Shown: in pieces, positions 6,949 through 14,345 of the stretch
Layout: each line of letters begins with the position of its first letter
Position numbering within the stretch: the stretch's first letter is position 1
NCBI GenBank assembly: GCA_041738285.1
Contig: JBGSQB010000078.1
Coordinates: 1 to 14,514 of the forward strand
Source of the DNA: SZUA-521 sp041738285
Lineage (GTDB): Bacteria; Pseudomonadota; Gammaproteobacteria; Pseudomonadales; Azotimanducaceae
Length of the DNA: 14,514 nt
Reading direction: 5' to 3'
The notes under the pieces: generated by a model
Told to the model about the DNA's origin: nothing
What the model saw: only the letters and a program-made list of their open reading frames with translations
The model's database searches: none
Position numbers and translations under genes: made by a program

Positions 6949-8166
6949 ATGCCTAGACCATCTGCATCTGACGACCTGCTGTTGCGCGTCAAGAACCTGG
7001 CCGACGTTATTCGCGATGGTGGCGATCGCGCGCAATCGATGCGCCGGCTGCCCGACGACACGGTGGATGCGCTGATCGACGCGGGCTTTTTCCGTTTCAC
7101 CCTGCCGCGCGAACTCGGCGGCGAAGATGCCGACGTGCGCACCACCATCGAAGTGATCGAGGCGATCGCCGCCATCGACGCGAGCGTCGCCTGGAACGTG
7201 ATGCTCGGCTCCGAGATCAACGCCATGGCGGCCGGCGGCATGCCGGCGGACATCGCCAAGGAGGTCTATCTCGACAATCCGCGGGTCGTCATGTGCGGCG
7301 GCGGTGGTCCAGGCACGACGCCATCGAAGGCGGTGGCACAAAAGGACGGCAGCTTTCGCGTCTCGGGCCAGGCAACCTTCATCAGCGGATGCCACAACGC
7401 CGAATGGTTCTTTCTGGCCGCGCCAATCTTCGACGGTGATGCGATGCGTACCGGCGCCGATGGCGCACCAGTCGTCAAGCTGTGGTTCATCAACAAGCGT
7501 CAGTTCGAAATTCTCGACACATGGGACGTTGCCGGCTTGCGCGGATCTGGCAGTCACGATGTGCGGGTCACCGATGCCATCGTCGATGCGCGGCTGGCGA
7601 AAGTTGATCTCATGATTACGCCGGCGCTCCATGACAATCCGGTGTTCCGCATCCCGGTTCCCTTGCGACTGGCCTACAACAAGGCGGCGGTTGCAATCGG
7701 CGTCGCCCGCGGCGCAATCGACACCTTGATCGAGATCGCCAACAAGAAAGTGCCGATGATGGCGGTCGCGCCGCTGCGCGAACGTCCCATCGCTCAGCAC
7801 CGCATCGGCGAAGCCCAGGCAAAGTTGCGCGCGGCACGCGCCTATCTGCTCGAGTCCATGGCCGAGGTGGAGGAAGAGCTGCGGCAAGGCGCGCCGGCAC
7901 CGAGTGGACCGCTGACGCAGAACGCACGCCTGGCGTGTACCTACGCCGCCAATGCGTCGATGGAAGTGGTCGATGTCGTGCATAACACGGCCGGCACCAC
8001 GGGCATGCGGATGTACAGCCCGCTCGAGCGCAAGCTGCGCGATGCCCATGGTTGCGCCACCCACCGCTGGGTGTCGCACGCGCTGTATGGCGACCTCGGC
8101 CGCATTCTGATGGGCGGCGAACCGGGCCCCGAGTTTGCCGGCACCGGCATGCCTGCGCCGCGTTAG
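6949..8166 (+). CDS. Acyl-CoA-dehydrogenase-fold flavoprotein, group D monooxygenase type
   Basis: 405 residues, the usual length for group D flavin monooxygenases (HsaA/HpaB/DszC relatives), which take reduced flavin from a partner reductase and hydroxylate an aromatic or steroid-like substrate. Helical N-terminal domain: TVDALIDAGFFRFTLPRELG. Middle beta domain: SGQATFISGCHNAEW around Cys148, and DTWDVAGLRGSGSHDV (192-206), the flavin-contacting motif of this group. C-terminal helices end with SPLERKLRDAHGCATHRWVS, where His367 matches the RDxH position conserved in HsaA-like enzymes. The catalytic Glu/base of acyl-CoA dehydrogenases is not obvious, which favours monooxygenase over acyl-CoA oxidation, though annotation pipelines would say acyl-CoA dehydrogenase family. 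No signal peptide, so cytoplasmic. It begins 5 nt after the upstream stop with no clear Shine-Dalgarno, implying translational coupling. A separate flavin reductase is not evident in the window. Confidence 0.85.
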   Translation: MPRPSASDDLLLRVKNLADVIRDGGDRAQSMRRLPDDTVDALIDAGFFRFTLPRELGGEDADVRTTIEVIEAIAAIDASVAWNVMLGSEINAMAAGGMPADIAKEVYLDNPRVVMCGGGGPGTTPSKAVAQKDGSFRVSGQATFISGCHNAEWFFLAAPIFDGDAMRTGADGAPVVKLWFINKRQFEILDTWDVAGLRGSGSHDVRVTDAIVDARLAKVDLMITPALHDNPVFRIPVPLRLAYNKAAVAIGVARGAIDTLIEIANKKVPMMAVAPLRERPIAQHRIGEAQAKLRAARAYLLESMAEVEEELRQGAPAPSGPLTQNARLACTYAANASMEVVDVVHNTAGTTGMRMYSPLERKLRDAHGCATHRWVSHALYGDLGRILMGGEPGPEFAGTGMPAPR

Positions 8167-8177
8167 CAGGCGCCCCG

Positions 8178-9023
8178 ATGCACATCGGCATCTCGACGTT
8201 CCCCACGGACTACTCGATCGCCGCCGTCACCCTTGCGCGCGCCGCCGAGGACCGCGGTTTCGAGTCGTTGTTCGTGGTCGAACACACGCACATTCCCGCG
8301 TCGCGTCGCACGCCCTATCCACCGGGCGGTGACCTGCCAAGCATCTACTGGGAGAGCTACGAGCCGTTCACGTTCCTCGCCCAGGTCGCGGCCGTCACCC
8401 AGCATCTGAATATCGGCACGGGCATCTGCCTGGTACCCGAACATCATCCGATCGACCTCGCCAAACGCGTGGCGTCTCTTGATTCGCTGTCGCGCGGTCG
8501 GTTCCTGTTTGGCGTCGGCGCCGGCTGGAACGCGGAGGAGCTGGAGAACCACGGCGTCGCGTTCGCCGATCGCTGGGCGGTACTCGAAGAGCACATCAAG
8601 GCCATGAAGGCCTGCTGGACGGAAAAGGACGCAGAGTTTCACGGTGAATTCGTCAATTTCGATCCCATCTGGGTCGAACCCAAACCAGCACGCAAACCGC
8701 ATCCACCGATTCTGATCGGTGCCTCTTCCAAGTGGGCGATCGAGCGCGTGGTCGCGTTCGCCGACGGCTGGCTACCGGTGATGATGCCCGACTTCGATGC
8801 GCGCCTCGCGCAGCTCGATGCACTGTGCGATCGGCGCGGCCGCAAGCGCAGCGACATCGACGTGTCGGTGTTCGCCGCGCCGTCAGACAGGCAGGTGCTC
8901 GAAGATCTCGCTCACAAGGGCGTCGATCGCGTGATCGCGCTGCTGCCGACACTCGATGAATCCGCATCGCTTGCGTGGCTCGATGCCCAGGCACCGCTCG
9001 TCGATTGGGCGCGCGGATTCTGA
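8178..9023 (+). CDS. Luciferase-like (LLM) flavin-dependent oxidoreductase
   Basis: 281-residue TIM-barrel protein of the bacterial-luciferase superfamily, similar to the TIGR03619 (Rv2161c-like) F420-dependent group. Recognisable segments: LARAAEDRGFESLFVVEHTHIP near the start, IGTGICLVPEHHPIDLAKRV, LDSLSRGRFLFGVGAGWNAEE (the most typical motif of the superfamily), then KPHPPILIGASSKWAIERVV and ADGWLPVMMP. The cofactor may be F420 or FMN; most proteobacteria do not make F420, so FMN is a fair alternative. No signal peptide. The ATG at 8178 begins the first beta strand (MHIGISTFPT) and has AGG 7 nt upstream (8168-8170). It lies 11 nt after the previous stop, so it belongs to the same operon. 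It is convergent with the malic-enzyme gene, with only 22 nt between their stops and no terminator hairpin visible there. Confidence 0.9.
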   Translation: MHIGISTFPTDYSIAAVTLARAAEDRGFESLFVVEHTHIPASRRTPYPPGGDLPSIYWESYEPFTFLAQVAAVTQHLNIGTGICLVPEHHPIDLAKRVASLDSLSRGRFLFGVGAGWNAEELENHGVAFADRWAVLEEHIKAMKACWTEKDAEFHGEFVNFDPIWVEPKPARKPHPPILIGASSKWAIERVVAFADGWLPVMMPDFDARLAQLDALCDRRGRKRSDIDVSVFAAPSDRQVLEDLAHKGVDRVIALLPTLDESASLAWLDAQAPLVDWARGF

Positions 9024-9045
9024 ACAACCTGCACGAGATCCCGGC

Positions 9046-10728
9046 TCACACGTAGTTTTCGTACACCGGCTCCCACATCGCAGCCGCGACCACTTCGTCG
9101 ATGTTGCCTGCTACGGGTGCAGCACTACCCTCCTTCACCGCCTGCTCGATGACTGCGACCGCGACGGTACGCGCCGCCGCGCGCAGGCGCGATACGGAAG
9201 GAAACAGCAGGCCGCTGTCGACCTCCTGCGCGGTGACACAACCGGTGAGCGAACGGGCGGCAGCCGTGATCATGGCGTCCGTCACCTCGCGCGCGCCGCA
9301 GATCAGCGCGCCGAGACCGAGTCCCGGAAAAATGAAGGCGTTGTTGCCCTGGCCGACTTCAATGGTGCGGCCGCCATATTCGACCGGCTCGAACGGACTG
9401 CCCGCCGCAACCACCGCGCGTCCATTCGTCCAGGCGATCAAATCCGCCGGTCGCGCCTCGGCGTTGCTGGTTGGATTGGACAGCGGAAAGATCACCGGCC
9501 GATCGACCGCCGCGGTGACCGCGCGCGCGGCCGCCTCATCGAAGCTGTTGGCCTGACCAGACGCACCGATGACCACCGTCGGGCGGAACTTCGCGATCAC
9601 ATCCATCAGCGTGCGCGCTTTTGCGTCTCCCAGCTGCGCCGACTGTGCGAGCGCAGCCGGCCAGGCCAGTTCACGCTTGTAGGCGTCCCGCATCGGCACG
9701 TCATCGACCAAGAGACCTTTGCTATCGAGCACCGCAACTTGGCGAGTCGGCTCGTTCACACCCACCGACTGCAGACCTTCGCGTAGCTGGCGGGCAATGC
9801 CAAGACCAGCCGCGCCCGCGCCGAAGATGAGGACGCGCTCGTCGGCGAGCTTACGGCCAGTGATGCGTCCGGAGGTCACGACGCCGGCCAGCGCGATTGC
9901 GCCGGTGCCCTGAATGTCATCGTTGAACGACGGCAGCGTCTTACGAAAGCGATCGAGGATCTTCAGCGCGTTGTCTTTGCGCAGGTCTTCCCACTGCAAC
10001 AACGCGCCGGGGAACTCGGCCGCGACCGCCGCGACATACTCGGCGACGAGTTCATCGTAGGCCGCGCCCCGCAGCCGCGGTTCACGCCAGCCCAGATACA
10101 GCTCGTCAGCCAGCAGCGCTTCGTTGTCGGTGCCGACGTCGAGGCTCACGGGCAACGTCAGCGCCGGATGAATGCCGGCGGCCGCGGTATAGAGCGACAG
10201 CTTGCCGATGGATATCGCGATGCCGCCGGCGCCCTGATCGCCAATGCCGAGAATCGATTCGTTGTCGGTGGTGACGAGCAGGCGGATCGTGCGGCCATTC
10301 GCGGCTGCCCGCAGCACCGCTGCAATGCGGCCGCGCATGTCGGGCGTGATCCACACCCCACGGCTGCGCTGGAACACGCGGCTGAAGTCCTGGGTCGCCT
10401 GCCCGACGGTCGGGGTGTAGATGATTGGCATGAATTCGCGCAGGTGATCGCGCAGAAGTCGGTAGAACAGGTGCTCGTTGCGGTCCTGCAGGGCGGCCAG
10501 TGCCACGTATTTGTCAATCGGAGTGGTGGCCCGCGCAATGTTTGCGTAGGTGCGACGGGCCTGGGCACCCATGTCGTTGACCCGCGGCGGCAGCGTGCCT
10601 TCGAGGCCGAAGTGTCCACGCTCGGCCGCGGTAAATGCCGACCCCTTATTCAGCAACGGATCCCGCAAGAGTTCAGTGCCGCGTTTGCGGCTCGCAACAG
10701 CCGCCATTGCCGGGGGAACGAACGCCAT
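9046..10728 (-). CDS. NAD(P)-dependent malic enzyme
   Basis: 560 residues, the normal length for the SfcA/MaeA-type large malic enzyme that oxidatively decarboxylates malate to pyruvate plus CO2 with NAD+ or NADP+. Landmarks: RDPLLNKGSAFTAAER (22-37), the catalytic Tyr104 in IIYTPTVG, GIGDQGAGGIAISIGKLSLY with catalytic Lys177, the metal-binding acids in QWEDL (Glu249, Asp250) and NDDIQGTGA (Asp272), the Rossmann loop FGAGAAGLGIA (303-313) and FPLSNPTSNAEA. All key residues appear present. Cofactor preference cannot be read with confidence. The ATG at 10728 fits the family N-terminus and has an AGGCG 3-7 nt upstream. The frame stays open upstream to about 11736, but that part overlaps the divergent lipoprotein gene and does not look like malic enzyme. 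Symbol withheld because maeA, sfcA and maeB depend on cofactor and subfamily. Confidence 0.93.
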   Translation of the reverse strand: MAFVPPAMAAVASRKRGTELLRDPLLNKGSAFTAAERGHFGLEGTLPPRVNDMGAQARRTYANIARATTPIDKYVALAALQDRNEHLFYRLLRDHLREFMPIIYTPTVGQATQDFSRVFQRSRGVWITPDMRGRIAAVLRAAANGRTIRLLVTTDNESILGIGDQGAGGIAISIGKLSLYTAAAGIHPALTLPVSLDVGTDNEALLADELYLGWREPRLRGAAYDELVAEYVAAVAAEFPGALLQWEDLRKDNALKILDRFRKTLPSFNDDIQGTGAIALAGVVTSGRITGRKLADERVLIFGAGAAGLGIARQLREGLQSVGVNEPTRQVAVLDSKGLLVDDVPMRDAYKRELAWPAALAQSAQLGDAKARTLMDVIAKFRPTVVIGASGQANSFDEAAARAVTAAVDRPVIFPLSNPTSNAEARPADLIAWTNGRAVVAAGSPFEPVEYGGRTIEVGQGNNAFIFPGLGLGALICGAREVTDAMITAAARSLTGCVTAQEVDSGLLFPSVSRLRAAARTVAVAVIEQAVKEGSAAPVAGNIDEVVAAAMWEPVYENYV

Positions 10729-10755
10729 AATCGCCTGCGCATACCACTGAAGATT

Positions 10756-10778
10756 CCCCAACAATAGTCGAATTGGGG
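10756..10778. promoter_or_regulatory. Possible operator: inverted repeat between malic enzyme and DUF4397 gene
   Basis: CCCCAA (10756-10761) and TTGGGG (10773-10778) are perfect inverted arms 11 nt apart, with arm centres 17 bp apart. They lie in the divergent intergenic region, 28 bp before the malic-enzyme start. A dimeric repressor could bind here, but arms are short and chance is possible. Confidence 0.35.
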
Positions 10779-10829
10779 CGCTCTCCGACACGGCCGGCGA
10801 CAAAACAATGGCTCCCGCGCCGGAATCCG

Positions 10830-10835
10830 TATAAT
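10830..10835 (+). promoter_or_regulatory. Consensus -10 box with GC-rich discriminator
   Basis: TATAAT, a perfect sigma70 -10 hexamer, is followed by GCGCGAC. A GC-rich discriminator of this type is associated with growth-rate or stringent control in other bacteria. No good -35 is found at 15-18 bp spacing. Transcription would start near 10842, after the ATG at 10834, so the lipoprotein must start later (10864). Confidence 0.6.
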
Positions 10836-10863
10836 GCGCGACTGTTTTTCCCGGGCAGTGGCT

Positions 10864-12223
10864 ATGTTTGAGCAAATCGGCGGCCGCCGCATCTGGCTGG
10901 TCGCGACGCTTTTCGCGTTGACCGCCTGCGGTGGCGGCGGTAGCAGCGGCAATCAGAACTTTCAGAACATCAAGACCGGCACGATCCGCTTCATTCACGC
11001 GGTACCCGACTCCGTGGCTCTGAACATCGCCATCGAACAGACGCCGTTCACTCGGGTCGGATTTGCCAACGCATCGCCGCGCACGCCGATCACAGCGCGC
11101 AGACTGCGTATCGATGTGACCTACGCCGACTCGACCGGCGCGAGCGACTTTTTGGTCGAGAAGAGCCACGTCACGGTCCGTGAGGACGAGGATCTGTCCG
11201 TCTATCTGACCGGGCCGTTTTCGACCCCCGTCGTGTTGAGTGTGCAGTCCGAACCCCCGGTACTTGCCGCAGGCAGCGCCGAGATCAGCTTCGTGCACGC
11301 AGCCACGAGCCAAAACGACATCGAAGTGTTCCTCACCGCGCCCACGACCGACATCGCTTCGGCAACACCTGATGCGACCCTCGATCTGCGCGAGAGCACC
11401 GCACCGTCCGAGGTCGCGGCCGGCAGCTATCGCCTGCGCCTGCGCGCCACGGGTTCGAGCACAGTATTGTTCGATTCCGGTACGTTCACGATCACCGATC
11501 AGGCGCGCAATGCGTTCGCAATCGTGGACTACTTCGGGCCTGGCACCAGCACCGTGCGGGCATTGCGCATCGACAATGTCGGCGCGTCCGTGTTTCCGAC
11601 CGAAGCGTTTCCAGTGGGCGTGCGCGTCGCCAACCTCGCCGCCGATACCCCTCGAAGTCGACGCTACGTTGGACGACGGCGTTACCACGTCAGCCATCGA
11701 CAACGTACCGTTTCCCGGCACCGCCGGCGACGTCACCGGACCGGCAGCGTCCTACGCCACCACGGTCATCGCCGACAACGTGCCCTCGGCCGTCGTGTTC
11801 TCGGGCACGCAGAATCTGCAACCGGCGGAGCAGCGCACGCTCGTGGTGCTCGGTACCTCGCTGGGCGGATACCAGAGCCGGTTCATCACCGACATGGTCC
11901 GACCGATCGCCGACGAAGCAAGCCTGCGCATCATCCACGGCGCCCCGGTTGCCGCCAGCGTCGACTTCTATCTGGTGGCGGTCGGCACCGACATCGCAAC
12001 GAGTCTACCGACCTTCACTGCACTGCCGCTTCTGACCAGTGCCGAGATGCTCACCGCACCCGGCAGTTACGATGCGATCTTTACCGCGCCGACCACGAAG
12101 GACATCGTCGCCGGGCCGCTCTCGATCACCGTAGCCGCGCGCTCGTTGAACACGTTGTACAGCCACGACGCCATTGGCGGCGGAGCCCCCGCCGCTCTCA
12201 TCATCTCGCAGGATGCGCCATGA
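10864..12223 (+). CDS. DUF4397 lipoprotein, first copy, with internal frameshift
   Basis: The frameshift-corrected product is about 453 residues. The signal is MFEQIGGRRIWLVATLFALTAC with lipobox LTAC, lipidation at Cys22 and Gly at +2, so outer-membrane attachment is likely. Repeated beta-sandwich-like segments of the DUF4397 type follow (IRFIHAVPDSVALNIAI, ISFVHAATSQNDIEVFLTAP, GSYRLRLRATGS, FPVGVRVANLAADTP). The frame then breaks at about 11647-11651. Before it the coding frame is that of position 10864; after it sense continues one base later (LEVDATLDDGVTTSAIDNVP onward) to the TGA at 12221. Staying in the original frame yields an Arg/His-rich sequence unlike any domain. Function unknown; relatives are surface lipoproteins. 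The start is uncertain: an ATG at 10834 lies inside the -10 box, while 10864 opens the signal peptide. Its stop overlaps the ATG of the second copy (ATGA, 12220-12223). Confidence 0.75.
11647..11653 (+). other. Apparent frameshift site in DUF4397 copy 1
   Basis: The codons read GAT ACC CCT CGA in the incoming frame, while downstream sense requires CTC GAA GTC from 11651. Loss of two C or gain of one C in the short C4 run explains this. Alignment to the paralogue (ADLPLADLYF against ADTPLEV) favours loss of two. It may be a mutation, an assembly error, or, less likely, +1 recoding at a CCC-U. Confidence 0.7.
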
Positions 12224-13596
12224 CATCGAATCGACTGCTACCCCGCATTGCGATACTCGCCGCAACCGCCCTGCTCGCTGCGTGCGGCGCGGACGACACC
12301 GAGCGCGGACCGGAACCGGATACCGTGCCGCGAACCGGTGACCTGCGAATATTGAACGCCATCGTCGATTCCCCCGACCTTTTGGCATTTCGCAGTGGCA
12401 CCAGCGTCGGCACGGTCCCCTTCTCAACGGTGGTGTCGCTCGACAACTCGATTGTCGCCAACTACCGGATCGATATCGGCTTCCTCGATGCCCAGAACAC
12501 GTTCGTACCAATCGTCAATGACATGGAAGTGCCGATCTACGAGGACTACGAGCGCACCGTCATGGTGACCGGCACGCTCGCGAACGCTGCCGTCACGGTA
12601 ATCGCGAACGAAGAATTCCTCTATGGCGAGCGCGGCACACCGGTGCTTGATCCGCAGATTCAGTTCGTGCACGCCGCCGATGGCATCGGGTCGCTCGATT
12701 TCCACCTCACTGCGCCCGCCGCAGCGATCACGACACCGAGCGCGACGCTGGACCTGCGCGCCTACAGTCCTATCTCATCCACCGCAGCCGGCGACTATCA
12801 GTTGCGCGTGACGCCCGCGGGACAGCCCGGTACCGTACTGTTCGACTCCGGTACCTTCGCTCGAACCTCGACCACACGCGAGACCTACGTGGCGGTCAAC
12901 TATGTGGGGCCTGGCGGCCCCGGCATCCGCGTTATTCGCATCACCGCCCTAGGCTTTGCTGAATCGTTTCCGGCCGAGGTGTTGAGCGCTGCCGTGCGCT
13001 TTGCGAATCTGGTCGCTGATCTACCACTTGCCGACCTCTACTTCGGCGATCCGGCTACCACCGCTGCGATCTTCGAGGACGTGGCGTTTGGTGAGTTCTC
13101 GCCCTATCTGACGCTCGCGGGTGGCAACCAGACTGTGCGCGTTACCGCTGCCGACGTCACCAGCCCCGTCATTCATACTCAAGCAATCGGAGTGCTTAGC
13201 GGCAACTTTGCGACTTACAACCTGGGCGGCCTCGTGAACCCGGCGAGCATCGTCGGCAACTATGTCCTCGACGACAATCGCATCGTCGGAACGCGTACCC
13301 AGGTGCGCTTCTTCAACGCCTCGCCAGCGGCGGGTGTGGTCAACGTCTACCTCCTGGTGCCGGGCCAGACGACCACGGACGTGCTGCCCACGTTCCTGTC
13401 CGCGCCGGTGGGTGGCGCCGGGGTGGCGCGGCTGCCGCCGGGGCCCTACGACCTCGTGGTCGAGAATGCTCAGGGCGTAAACCTGTCTGGCCCCGAGCGG
13501 GTCGACATACCGAGCGACGATACGCAAATGCTCACCATCACCGACACGGTCGGCGGCGGTGCCCCGTTCGTCGTCAACCTGGCAACGAATCCGTGA
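12220..13596 (+). CDS. DUF4397 lipoprotein, second copy
   Basis: 458 residues, intact. Lipoprotein signal MTSNRLLPRIAILAATALLAAC, Cys22 lipidated, Gly at +2, so outer-membrane attachment is likely. It is clearly paralogous to the preceding protein: IQFVHAADGIGSLDFHLTAP, ATLDLR, TVLFDSGTFARTSTTRETYVAV and VRFANLVADLP align with copy-1 segments. The C-terminal part repeats the pattern again (VRFFNASPAAGVVNVYLLVP, PGPYDLVVENAQG), so three or four DUF4397-type units are likely. The ATG at 12220 is supported by AGGA 6 nt upstream (12210-12213), by the signal peptide and by the overlap with the previous stop. Its own stop overlaps the GTG start of the next gene (GTGA, 13593-13596). Function unknown; DUF4397 proteins are exported and often surface-bound. 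Confidence 0.9.
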   Translation: MTSNRLLPRIAILAATALLAACGADDTERGPEPDTVPRTGDLRILNAIVDSPDLLAFRSGTSVGTVPFSTVVSLDNSIVANYRIDIGFLDAQNTFVPIVNDMEVPIYEDYERTVMVTGTLANAAVTVIANEEFLYGERGTPVLDPQIQFVHAADGIGSLDFHLTAPAAAITTPSATLDLRAYSPISSTAAGDYQLRVTPAGQPGTVLFDSGTFARTSTTRETYVAVNYVGPGGPGIRVIRITALGFAESFPAEVLSAAVRFANLVADLPLADLYFGDPATTAAIFEDVAFGEFSPYLTLAGGNQTVRVTAADVTSPVIHTQAIGVLSGNFATYNLGGLVNPASIVGNYVLDDNRIVGTRTQVRFFNASPAAGVVNVYLLVPGQTTTDVLPTFLSAPVGGAGVARLPPGPYDLVVENAQGVNLSGPERVDIPSDDTQMLTITDTVGGGAPFVVNLATNP

Positions 13597-14261
13597 CCGC
13601 GTCAGGAACGCCATTGCAGGTCGGTGGGCTCTTGTATCCCGGATTCGAGATGCTCGACCTGTTCGGACCGCTCGAGATGTTCTCGCTACTAGACAGCGCC
13701 CAGGTCGCCATTCACACCGTGGCGACGAGCACTGCGCCGGTTCCCGCAGCCATGGGCAACGGCACGCCCACGGGTCCGAAAGTGGTCGCAGACCATGATT
13801 TCGGAAGCGCCCCGCCGCTCGACCTGCTGATCATTCCCGGCGGCTTCGGCACGTTCCAGGCGCTGGAAGACGCATCGCTCCTGGCATACCTGCAACGTCT
13901 CGCCAATGCGGGCACCGTCCTCGCATCGGTGTGCACAGGATCCGCTCTGCTCGCCAGGGCCGGACTCCTGGACGGCAGACAAGCCACATCGAACAAGCAG
14001 TACTTCGATCTGGTCCGCGCCCAAGGTGAGCGCGTCGACTGGGTGGAAGCCGCGCGCTGGGTCGATGCGGGGCAGTTCGTCACCTCGTCCGGTGTATCGG
14101 CAGGCATGGACATGGCGCTTGCGCTGATCGCACGCCTGTTCGACGAAGCCACCGCCAACGCCATTGCCATCGGCGCCGAATACACGCGCCACCTCGATGC
14201 CGGCACCGACCCATTCATCGCCCATCTCAACGCGGCGCTGCGCGAAATGGGGGACGGTTGA
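13593..14261 (+). CDS. DJ-1/PfpI-family (GATase1-like) protein
   Basis: 222 residues with the flavodoxin-like DJ-1/PfpI fold. LYPGFEMLDLFGPLEMFSLL near the N-terminus supplies the acidic residue (Glu19) that pairs with the nucleophile. LLIIPGGFGTFQAL follows, then the nucleophile elbow ASVCTGSALLARAGLLDGRQATSNK with Cys114, and TSSGVSAGMDMALALIA. This subgroup includes isonitrile hydratases and AraC-regulator-like proteins, but no DNA-binding domain is present. The residues after the nucleophile (ATSNK) differ from the HW of typical isonitrile hydratase, so that activity is not assigned. No signal peptide. The GTG at 13593 overlaps the previous stop; a TTG at 13614 with AGGA upstream is an alternative. 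The last residues (EMGDG) are encoded within a REP-like repeat, suggesting the original C-terminus was altered by its insertion. Confidence 0.87.
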   Translation: MTASGTPLQVGGLLYPGFEMLDLFGPLEMFSLLDSAQVAIHTVATSTAPVPAAMGNGTPTGPKVVADHDFGSAPPLDLLIIPGGFGTFQALEDASLLAYLQRLANAGTVLASVCTGSALLARAGLLDGRQATSNKQYFDLVRAQGERVDWVEAARWVDAGQFVTSSGVSAGMDMALALIARLFDEATANAIAIGAEYTRHLDAGTDPFIAHLNAALREMGDG

Positions 14262-14328
14262 CCTATTTCGTCCGACAATCCTGGTTACCAATTGTCATTC
14301 AGCGAAATAGGTCAACTGTCCCCCATTT
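14245..14328. repeat. REPIN-like inverted repeat at the 3' end of the DJ-1/PfpI gene
   Basis: Two 26-nt arms (14245-14270 and 14303-14328) are inverted copies with a single mismatch; the shared core is GGGGGAC(A/G)GTTGACC followed by TATTTCG. The 32-nt loop contains a second short pair (GACAAT at 14274-14279 and ATTGTC at 14291-14296). The left arm overlaps the last codons of the DJ-1/PfpI gene. The core GGGACAGTT matches the REP units at 4-217. The hairpin could act as a transcription barrier (inference); there is no U-tract. Confidence 0.8.
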
Positions 14329-14345
14329 CTAGGTTCAGGAGCTGC

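Noticed and set aside
6826..8079. 417-codon minus-strand open frame
   Set aside because: Exactly antisense to the group D monooxygenase gene; composition (His, Arg, Gly, Asp) is typical of shadow frames and no domain is recognisable.
9024..9045. Bidirectional terminator between convergent LLM oxidoreductase and malic-enzyme genes
   Set aside because: Only 22 nt, with no stem-loop and no T-tract in either direction.
9046..11736. Very long minus-strand open frame of 896 codons containing malic enzyme plus an N-terminal extension
   Set aside because: Malic-enzyme homology starts near 10728; the extra part covers the divergent lipoprotein gene and its promoter and reads like antisense GC-rich shadow.
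10834..13596. Single 920-codon fused protein spanning both DUF4397 genes
   Set aside because: The middle third is Arg/His-rich out-of-frame sequence, a second lipoprotein signal with its own ribosome site starts at 12220, and the proposed ATG at 10834 lies inside the -10 box.
13593..14261. Isonitrile hydratase (inhA-type) assignment
   Set aside because: The Cys nucleophile fits, but the residues after it differ from those I associate with characterised enzymes, so only the family is claimed.
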